Of a DNA stretch of 9,868 bases, positions 1 through 7,700 are shown piece by piece. The notes beneath the pieces are model-generated. The model saw only the letters and a program-made list of their open reading frames with translations, ran no database searches and had not been told where the DNA came from. This DNA is from an uncultured Collinsella sp. (GTDB lineage: Bacteria > Actinomycetota > Coriobacteriia > Coriobacteriales > Coriobacteriaceae), in contig CABUDZ010000077.1 of NCBI GenBank assembly GCA_902490445.1, positions 1 to 9,868 on the forward strand. The letters run 5' to 3'. Each line of letters opens with the position of its first letter. Position 1 is the stretch's first letter. The position numbers and the translations under genes were made by a program.

Positions 1-42
1 TCTGATCACCAAAGGAAACCAAAGCCGTTAAAACAATTCTTA

Positions 43-116
43 TGGAGCGGGCGACGGGAATCGAACCCGCGTCATCAGCTTGGAAGGCTGGGGTTCTACC
101 ATTGAACTACGCCCGC
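43..116 (-). tRNA. tRNA-Gly, anticodon UCC, with encoded CCA
   Basis: Read on the minus strand, this 74-nt segment folds into a full cloverleaf. It has a 7-bp acceptor stem (GCGGGCG with CGCCCGC), a 4-bp D stem (GTTC/GAAC), a T arm with loop TTCGATT, discriminator T at 46, and CCA encoded at 45-43. The anticodon loop is CTTCCAA and the anticodon TCC lies at 84-82, so it should read GGA and GGG glycine codons. The anticodon stem has a mismatch at its outer pair (C27 at position 91 against A43 at position 75); the other four pairs are canonical. It starts 6 nt after the tRNA-Pro gene on the same strand and is probably processed from the same precursor. Nothing like a terminator is clear in the 42 nt left of it. 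Confidence 0.97.
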
Positions 117-122
117 AAGATA

Positions 123-199
123 TGGTCGGGACGACAGGATTTGAACCTGCGACATCCTGCTCCCAAAGCAGGCGCGCTACCAAACTGCGCCACGTCCCG
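123..199 (-). tRNA. tRNA-Pro, anticodon UGG, with encoded CCA
   Basis: The minus strand gives a 77-nt cloverleaf. It has acceptor stem CGGGACG/CGTCCCG, D stem GCGC/GCGC with a 9-nt loop, anticodon stem CCTGC/GCAGG around loop TTTGGGA, T stem GCAGG/CCTGT with loop TTCAAAT, discriminator A at 126, and CCA at 125-123. The anticodon TGG is at 165-163, so this is the proline tRNA for CCA and, by wobble, other CCN codons. All stems pair without mismatches apart from possible G-U pairs. It is the first gene after the strong promoter at 251-279 and is followed after 6 nt by tRNA-Gly, so the two probably form one tRNA operon. Confidence 0.97.
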
Positions 200-250
200 A
201 AGGTGTTGAGCAGCTAAGGTCTAAACCTTGCGTGTCCCAAAGCGAAGGAA

Positions 251-279
251 ATTATAGGGGAGACTCCCCGCCTGTGCAA
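251..279 (-). promoter_or_regulatory. Sigma-70-type promoter of the tRNA-Pro/tRNA-Gly unit
   Basis: On the minus strand a TTGCAC -35 box (279-274) is followed by exactly 17 bp and a perfect TATAAT -10 box (256-251). The predicted start is near 244, leaving a leader of about 45 nt before tRNA-Pro. Near-consensus boxes with optimal spacing fit a stable-RNA promoter. The spacer contains the palindrome GGGGAG-A-CTCCCC (257-269), which could bind a regulator, or could act as an RNA hairpin for transcripts arriving from brnQ. The -35 box lies only 11 bp beyond the brnQ stop codon, so brnQ and this promoter almost touch. The leader also has a weak inverted repeat, AAGGT/ACCTT (216-229), of unknown meaning. 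Confidence 0.82.
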
Positions 280-290
280 GCGACGATACC

Positions 291-1649
291 CTAGCTCCTC
301 GAATGTACGACAAACCAGCTGTGGAGCAGGCCGATCACAAACGCCACCACGGCAACCGGCGCCCACGCGGCTCCAATGTCTGCCAGCGGCAGCGCATCGA
401 ACGGCAGCCACGCGCCCGTAAAGAACGCATCGCGGACCGAGGTAATCACGCTCTGCACTGCGACAACGCCGCCGACCCAGACCCACACCTGCGGATGCGC
501 GTCGCAAAAACCGTGCACCAGACCCATAAGCACCAGCACGATGGCGACGGGGTACAGGGCGTTGAGCATGGGCACCGAGAACATAAGAATCACGTCGAGG
601 CCCACGTTGGAAAGCACGCACGAAAACGCCGCGAACACAAAGGCGAGAACAGCAAAGGGACGACGCATGGCCTCCTCGGAAGCCTCCGCTCCCCCTTTGA
701 CCACATACGTCTCGCAGAAATAGCGCGAACAGCAGCTGATAAGGCCGATGCACACGTTCATGCAAGCGAGGAAGAAGATCGCAAAGACCACGACCGTGCC
801 GGCGAGGCCAAAGTGCATAGAGGCGGAACGGGCGAGGATGGCGGCACCGTTGGTGGCATCGGGCATCACGGTGCTGAGCTGCGCGCCGGCAAGGCCCAAG
901 CCGCAGTAGATGATGGCCATGAGCACACCGGCGATCACGCCGGAGCGCGAAATCTCGAAGGCAACGCGCTTGTCATCGGTAACACCCAGCTCGTGGATGG
1001 TCTCGGCGATGATGATGCCAAAGGCGAGCGACGCGAGCAGGTCCATGGTCTGATAGCCGGTCAAAAAGCCCTGTACGGCAGCGCCAGCATTATAGGGAGC
1101 CTGCGGCGCGGCAGCGGAGCCCAGCGGCGAGACCACAGCGGCACCCACGACCAATACGATAAGGGCAATGAGCGCGGGGCCCGTAATGCGGCCGAGCACG
1201 CGCGTGATGACGCCGGGGCGCAGCGTGAGCGCAAACGCGATGATAAAGAATCCAACGGCAAACACCAGGCGTGCCGTGCTGAGCGAGACGCCCTCGGGCA
1301 GCAGCGGCACCAGCATCTCGAAGGCCGTGGAGCTCGTGCGCGGAATGGCCAGGCACGGGCCAATGGCCAGATACACCGCCGCAACAAAGAACTCGCCAAA
1401 CTTGGGGTGCACGCGGCCGGCAAGCTCGCGCGCCGTTCCGGCAAGCGCAACGGCGATAAAGCCCATGACGGGCAGGCCGATGGCGGCAATGAGAAAGCCA
1501 AGCATGGCAACCGGCGTGGCAGAGCCTGCCTGCAGCGCCAGCAGCGGCGGGATAATAAGGTTGCCGGCGCCAAAGAGCATCGAGAACAGGGCGATGCCGA
1601 CGGTGAGGACATGGTCGGAGCGCAGACCGCGCGGGGCGGATGAAGCCAT
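291..1649 (-). CDS. brnQ: Branched-chain amino acid permease, BrnQ (LIVCS) family
   Basis: This gene encodes a 452-residue, strongly hydrophobic protein, slightly longer than the usual 430-445 of the family. It begins with a short polar tail (about residues 1-13), then a first membrane segment holding the family signature LFGAGNLIIPP at about residues 23-33. About 12 hydrophobic segments follow, ending near residue 447. Known members (BrnQ_transport family) are cation-coupled inner-membrane symporters importing leucine, isoleucine and valine; that specificity is carried over from the family and cannot be read from this sequence alone. The ATG at 1649-1647 is supported by a Shine-Dalgarno sequence 4 nt upstream, and the stop is TAG at 293-291. 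The gene is flanked upstream by the terminator of the giant surface gene and downstream by the tRNA promoter, so it is probably transcribed alone. No frameshift or truncation is seen. Confidence 0.94.
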   Translation of the reverse strand: MASSAPRGLRSDHVLTVGIALFSMLFGAGNLIIPPLLALQAGSATPVAMLGFLIAAIGLPVMGFIAVALAGTARELAGRVHPKFGEFFVAAVYLAIGPCLAIPRTSSTAFEMLVPLLPEGVSLSTARLVFAVGFFIIAFALTLRPGVITRVLGRITGPALIALIVLVVGAAVVSPLGSAAAPQAPYNAGAAVQGFLTGYQTMDLLASLAFGIIIAETIHELGVTDDKRVAFEISRSGVIAGVLMAIIYCGLGLAGAQLSTVMPDATNGAAILARSASMHFGLAGTVVVFAIFFLACMNVCIGLISCCSRYFCETYVVKGGAEASEEAMRRPFAVLAFVFAAFSCVLSNVGLDVILMFSVPMLNALYPVAIVLVLMGLVHGFCDAHPQVWVWVGGVVAVQSVITSVRDAFFTGAWLPFDALPLADIGAAWAPVAVVAFVIGLLHSWFVVHSRS

Positions 1650-1653
1650 GGGA

Positions 1654-1661
1654 CCACCTTT
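1654..1661 (-). promoter_or_regulatory. Ribosome binding site of brnQ
   Basis: On the minus strand AAAGGTGG lies 4 nt before the ATG at 1649. It resembles the consensus AAAGGAGG with one substitution. It supports choosing this start rather than an internal methionine such as the one at residue 24 (LFSMLF), which would cut into the first membrane segment. Confidence 0.7.
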
Positions 1662-1672
1662 CGGGTCGAATC

Positions 1673-1702
1673 AAAAACGGGACGGGCACAAGACCCGTCC
1701 CG
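1673..1702 (-). terminator. Intrinsic terminator of the giant surface-protein gene
   Basis: On the minus strand a perfect 9-bp GC-rich stem (CGGGACGGG at 1702-1694, CCCGTCCCG at 1686-1678) encloses the 7-nt loop TCTTGTG and is followed directly by TTTTT (1677-1673). This is a textbook Rho-independent terminator. It lies about 65 nt beyond the TAA stop of the surface gene and only 23 nt before the brnQ start, so it insulates brnQ from the very long upstream transcript. It could also be read as a leader attenuator of brnQ, but the putative brnQ start point falls inside the hairpin, which argues against that. Confidence 0.88.
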
Positions 1703-1704
1703 CA

Positions 1705-1737
1705 AGTATATACGCTTTAGCAGGCTAAATCGCGCAA
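1705..1737 (-). promoter_or_regulatory. Possible brnQ promoter with a palindromic operator-like site
   Basis: The minus strand shows an AT-rich -10-like element, TATATACT, covering TATATA at 1712-1707 and TATACT at 1710-1705. A weak -35 candidate, TTGCGC, is at 1737-1732, with a spacer of 19 or 21 bp depending on the -10 chosen, longer than ideal. Between them lies a perfect palindrome, TTTAGC-CT-GCTAAA (1729-1716), where a repressor or activator would act. Because the terminator leaves only 23 nt before the start codon, brnQ needs a promoter about here if transcribed independently. The boxes are poor, so this is tentative. Confidence 0.4.
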
Positions 1738-1767
1738 AGCTTCAATCTAGCTGCCCCTTTTGAGCCG

Positions 1768-4700
1768 TTACGCGTCCGAGCGACGGCGACGCAGCAGCTC
1801 GAGCCCCAGCGCGACAAGCGCAGCGGCGCCTGCAGCGACGACGACGGCCAATGGCGCACGATCGCCCGTGTCGACGAGCTGCTGAGCGCTCGACTTGGAA
1901 GATTCCTTCTTGCAGGAGTTTTCCGTCCCCGATGCCTTTGCCTTATCAGCTGCGGAGTCATCCGAACTACCGGGTTTTGTCGGATCCTTTGAATCCGGCT
2001 GGTCGGAATCGGGCGTTCCGGGCTTTTCCGGCTCTGGCTTGCTCGGGTTGTCAGGCTCAGGCTTATCCGGGTTATCCGGGTCCGGCTTGTCCGGCTGATC
2101 AGGCTCCGGTTTGTCGGGCTCAGGCTTGCCCGGATCAGGCTGGTCAGGCTCGGGCTTGTCCGGGTCCGGCTTGTCCGGATCGGGTCCATCGGGCTTGTCC
2201 GGATCGGGAACCACCGGGTCCGGGTTGACAGGCTCCTGCTTCTTCTTCACCGTCAGCGTACCGGGCTCAACCGTGACATCGAAGTTCGGGTCGGCGACCG
2301 TCGCCCCGATCTGGTACTCGCCCGCCGGGGAACTCTCATCGGCGACGCAGGAGTACTCGACTTTCACGCCCGAGGTATCGGCCGAGCTCTTTAGGCTCGA
2401 GGTAAAGGCGGGATTCGCCTCTCCCTCGAAGCGTTCAGCATCGTCGACCTTTACCCTAAGCTTCGCCGGTGAAATCTTGAACTTGCGCGAGGCGGCGCCG
2501 ATATACCCGTCGCTTCGCAGCGTGGCAACGGCGCGATATGTGCCGGCATCGGTCGGGGCCCCACTCGACGAATAGTGCGTGCCGCCCGTCCCGTAATACC
2601 TGACCCTCAGGTCACCTTCGCAGGCCTTGGGAACCCCCGTGACCTCGGGCGCCTGGGCGTCACCGCTATAGACGAAGTTGCCGCCCTCAAATGCAAGCTC
2701 GACCCGCTTCGCCTGAACGACTAGAACAAAGTGCGCGGTCACGGTCTTGCCCTGAGCATCCTTGCACGTGATGTCAAAGGTAGACACTCCGACCTTGGAC
2801 GGGGTGCCCGAGAGCGTCAAACCGCCCGCTGTGCGGGTAAGCTTAAACCCGTCGGGGAGCTTAGCGTCGTCCCACGTGTACTCATACGGAGCTTCGCCAC
2901 CCGCGGCGCCCGAAATCGTCGCGCGATACGTGCTACGCGCACGTGCGACCGGCAGCAGACCGCCGTTGAACACAAGGGCATCCCGGGGCACAACGGAAAC
3001 GACGGCACGATCGCTTTCCACCTGCGTCTCGGTACCAAGGTAGCACTGGGTGACGCGGCAGAAATACTCGCCGGCGCAATCGTCATCGAGGCCCTCGATG
3101 AGGAGCGTCTCCCCCGTCTCGCCCTCGAGCGCCACGGCCTCGCCGCCCACCATGTGGAACCATTGATAGGACAGTTCGACATCAGCGGCGGAACCCGTGG
3201 ACGAGGACGCGTGGTCGAGGACGCCCTTGCCCGCCTCGGCAGCAACCGAGAGCACGACAGCATCGCTCTCGTGGGCGCTCGCATCCTGCGGCTGGGCGAT
3301 CACCTTCGGAGCGTCCGCCTTCACGAACTCGAACGTGACCTCCTGCGACGCGGTGACGCTACTCAACGTGACCTCGTACGCCCCGCCCTCATAGTCGGAG
3401 ATATCGAGATCGATGGCCTTGTCCGAGCCGGCTTCCGTGACCGTCACCCGCTCGAGGTAGCAGCCCTTGTCGGGCGTCGCCGAGAGCGTCACGTCGCCGC
3501 CCGCATCAACGGTGACGGAAGCGTTGTCGACCGAACCGTTGACCGCCTTTGCCGTCACCTCAATGCGCTCGGGCTTGTCCGGGTTATCGGGCTCGGGGTT
3601 ATCAGGGTCGGGATTATCGGGATCCGGCTTGGGGCCCGGATCAGGATTATCAGGTTCAGGGTTAGGATCCGGGTCGGGGTTGGGACCAGGATCAGGCTGA
3701 TCGGGATCCGGGTTGTCCGGATCAGGATTGTCCGGGTCCGGAACCACCGGGTCTGGATCGACGGGCTCCTGCTTCTTTTTCACCGTCAGCGTTCCGGGCA
3801 CGACCTCGACATCGAAGTTCGGGTCGGTGACCGTCGCGCCGATCTGGTACTCGCCAGCAGGAGAGCTCTCATCGGCATCGCAGGAATACTCGACCTTCAC
3901 GCCCGAAGTGTCAACCGCACTCTCCAGGCTCGAGGTAAACGCTGGGTTCGCCTCGCCCTCGAACCGCTCGGCGTCGTCAACCTTCACCTTGAGCTTTGCC
4001 GGAGCGATCTCAAACTGGCAGGCGGCGGCACCGATGTAGCCGTGGACGCGCAGCGTGGCGACAGCGCGGTACGCGCCGGCATCAGTCGGGGCCTCCGTCG
4101 AGGAATATTGCGTGCTTCCAGTACCAAAGTACCAGACCTTAAGGTCGCCCTTGCAGACCTTAGGAGCACCGGAAACTTCGGGCGCCTGCGACGCGCCATT
4201 AAAGGTAAAGTCGCTATCCGTGAACGATAGCTTTACGTGCTTTGCCTGGACAACGAGCGCAAAGCGGGCGGTCATGGCCTCGCCACGAGCATCCCTGCAC
4301 GTGATATCAAAGGCGGAAACGCCCGTCTTGGACGGGATGCCCGAGAGCGTCAGACCGCCCGGTGTACGGGAAAGCTTGAACCCGTCGGGGAGCTTCGTCT
4401 CATCCCATGCGTACTCGTACGGAGCCTTGCCGCCCGCGGCCCCGGCAATCGTTGCGAGGTACGTGCCGTGCGCGCTCGCTGCCGGCAGCAGGTCGCCGTT
4501 AAACACAAGGGTGTCCCACGGCACGACGGAAACGGCGGCACAATCACTGTCCGCTTGCTTCTCAGTACCAAGGTAGCGTTGAGTGATGCGGCAGAAGTAC
4601 TCGCCGGCTTTCTCGTCATCGAGGTCCGCGAGCGAGAGCGTCTCCCCCGTCTCGCCATCGAGCGCCACGGCCTTGCCATTCGCCATGCGGAACCACTGGT

Positions 4701-7700
4701 AGGAAAGCTCAACCTCGGCAGCGCAACCCATGGACGAGGCCGCGTGGTCGAGGACGCTCTTGCCCGCCTCGGCAGCGACCGAGAGCGCGACGGTATCGCC
4801 CTCGTGGACGCTCACGTCCTGCGCCTGCGCGACCACACGCGGAGCGTCCGCCTTCGCAAACTCGAACGTGACCTCCTGCGATGCGGTGACATCGTTCAGC
4901 GTGACCTCGTACGCCCCGCCCTTGTAATCAGAAATGTCGAGGTCAACGGTCGCATCCGAGCCGGCCTGCACGACCGTCACGCGCTCGAGGTAGCAGTCCT
5001 CATCGGGCGTCGCCGAGAGGGTCGCGTCCCCGCCCTCAACAACCGAAACCAAAGCATTGTCGACCGAACCGTTGACTGCCTTCGCCGTCACCTTGTAGTG
5101 CTCGGGCTTCTTCTTGACCGTCAGCGTGCCGGGGTCGACCGCGACATCAAAGTTCGGATCGGCGACCGCCGCGTCGATCTGGTACTCATCCGCCGGCGAT
5201 TTCTCATTCGCCGAGCAGAAGTACGTAACCTTTACGTCCGACGTGTTGCAACGACTCACCAAGCTGGAGGTAAACTCGGGGTTCTTCTGACCCTCAAAGC
5301 GCTCGGCATCGTCGACCTTCACCAGCAACTGGGCAGGTGCAACGGAAACCGTCAACTCGACGTCCTCGGCGGCAAGATAGTTTCGAGACGCCTTGGCATG
5401 GGCGACAACACGCGCCGTACCGGCGGCCTTCACCGTCGCACAGCGTCCCTTAATCGAAACCGGGCTCGCATCGTCATCGGAATCAACCAGCTCAAAGCTC
5501 ACGGGAGTCTGGGCAACGTTGTTAAACACAATGGGGTCTCCACCGTAAACACCCGAATAGCTCGTCGTTCCCGTAATGACCTGGCTTGCCTTTGTAATCG
5601 AAAACTCGGCGGACTTTTTACCCTGATAGTTGGGGTCAGTCACCGTAACCGTTACGCGGTAGTTGCCACTGTCGCACGGCTCCAGCGCCGTCGGACCATA
5701 GGACGTTCCATCTATACCGCGATAGGCAACGGAATAGGCAGACGCATCAAGGCCGGCAACCGCAACCGCCGCACCGTGTCGTGCGCCATCGTATGTCACA
5801 TCAGACGTCTCGATCGAAATATCGACCGGGGCCTTCTCGATCGTGAAGTCACAGGAGGCATTACCGACATATCCCTTGGCGTCGAGCATCGCCACCGCAC
5901 GATACGTGCCGGCATCCACCGGCGCCTGATCCGACGAGTAATGTGTGTCGCCCGTGCCAACATAGGTCAGTTTGACATCGTCCTCGCAGCCCTCGGGCAA
6001 GCCCGAAAGCTCCGGGGCCTGCGCCGTCGCGTTGTAGGTAAAGGTCATGCCCTCAAATGCAAGCGGGGCTTCCTTCGCCTTCACGAGCAGCGCGAAGCGT
6101 GCGTCGCACTTGTCGCCCAGGTCATCGGTGCACCTAATCTTGAAGCGACACACACCCGTAGCCGCAGGCACGCCCGAGAGCACCAAGGTGCCCGATCCGT
6201 CATCTGCCAGCGTCAGCTGCATGCCCTCAGGAACCTCAACATCATCCAAGTTATACGCATACGGTGCCTTGCCGCCCGTAGCGCCGGCAATCTGCGCACG
6301 GTATTCATCGTGAGCGGTCGCCACCGGCAGCACACGCCCGTTAAACACAAGCGTTTCTCGGGGCACGATGGATGCCTTCGCATGTTCGGTATCCATCTTT
6401 GTCACCGTGCCCAGGTAGCTCTGCGTAATGCGGCAGAAGTACTCGCCCTCGTTCTCGCTGTCGAGCTGGGCGATCGAAAGAGTCTCCCCCGTCTCGCTCT
6501 TCAGCGCCACCGCCTTGCCGCCATCGTCAGACACGCGATACCACTGGTAGCTCAGCTTGACGTCTGCAGCGGATCCAGAAGACACGGCCGCATGGACGCG
6601 AACGTTGCGCCCCGCCTCGGCGGCGACCGAAAGTTCGACCGGATCGCCCTCGTAAGCACTCGCATCCTGCGGCTGCGCAAGGACCTGTGGAGCCGCTGCC
6701 TTCGCAAACTCGAACGTGACCTTTTGCGGAGCACTCACGCCACTCAGTGTGACCTCGTACGCCCCACCCTTATAGTCAGAAATATCAAGGTCATAGGCAT
6801 TGCCGGCCGAACCGTCATCACCTGCCTCTTCGGCAACGGTCACACGCGTCAGGTAGCAGCCCTCATCGGGCGTCGCCGAAAGCGTCACCTTACCATCCGT
6901 AGCGACCAAAGCAGACTCCGAATCAACCGATCCGTTGACCGCTCGGGCCGTCACCTTGTACTTAGGCGCCTCCGCAAAGCGCGCCTCGACGGTCATGTTG
7001 TCCCCGGGGACAAACGTCCAGGTAGCATCCGTGCTCAGCGGCTCATCGCCCAACGACCCGTCATCATTGCGCGCATACCACCCATCGAACACATACCCCG
7101 CATCGGGAACGGCAGTCAGGGTCGTGGACTCACCGTTCTCGACTTCGTTGGTCACGGCATAGCCCAGAGATTCGTCCTCAGAGGAACCCTCGACGTGTCC
7201 GCCCTGACGCGGATCAACCGCCGTCACCGACATCGTCGCCCGTTCATAAACGGCCGTAAAGGTTCGGTTGCCAAACACCACGCGGTTAATGACCGGCGTA
7301 AAGCCAACGGGCATGCCGTTCTCATCGACCCAGTATTTAAACTTCCAACCCTTATGCGGCACGGTAAACATAATCGCCGCGGAGTGGTAGGAGCCACCCG
7401 TACCGAGCGCCACCATCGAAAAGCCAGCATCCTTAGGATACGTAGCGACCTGAACATCGCAGCCCGTCTCGTAGAACACGGCCGTAAGCTGCTTATTCTC
7501 CTTGGCGGTACCGATATAGAAAGCGCTGTAGCTCACCGTGACACCCGCATCGTCGACCCAATGCGAGAAGTGGTACTTCTTCCACGGAATCGCAATCGCC
7601 ATAAACATGTCGCCCCTGTCGTAGGACCTGCTGCCGGCAGGAATGCCGTCGACCAGAAGGGCCGTACCGCGGAAGATGGACGAGCCAGTGACGGTAATGG

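Noticed and set aside
1..42. Possible tRNA-associated attachment site or terminator left of tRNA-Gly
   Set aside because: No duplicate of the tRNA 3' end, no integrase and no convincing stem-loop with a T-run are visible in these 42 nt.
303..1643. Plus-strand open frame of about 446 codons opposite brnQ
   Set aside because: Antisense-register shadow of brnQ. The translation is full of His, Arg, Lys and Gly without hydrophobic segments, whereas the minus strand gives a complete BrnQ transporter.
1673..1767. T-box or amino acid riboswitch leader for brnQ
   Set aside because: Only about 118 nt separate the genes and the region shows no T-box consensus or specifier/antiterminator layout. The hairpin fits a plain terminator of the upstream gene.
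1972..2235. Short spaced repeats resembling a CRISPR array
   Set aside because: The units are short, variable, in frame and without unique spacers of regular length. They encode a Pro-rich linker. No cas genes are present.
3467..3700. Plus-strand frames with Ser-Gly-Ser-Gly-Leu repeats at the linkers (also 1895-2098, 2111-2575 and 3713-4039)
   Set aside because: These are reverse readings of the Asp/Pro linker codons: GGxTCx/TCCGG repeats give Ser-Gly in the other frame. The minus-strand frame runs uninterrupted through them and joins recognisable domains.
2731..4230. Plus-strand open frame of about 499 codons
   Set aside because: Same antisense-register artefact as the longer frame, bounded by CTA sense codons at 2722-2724 and 4228-4230. 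No credible product.
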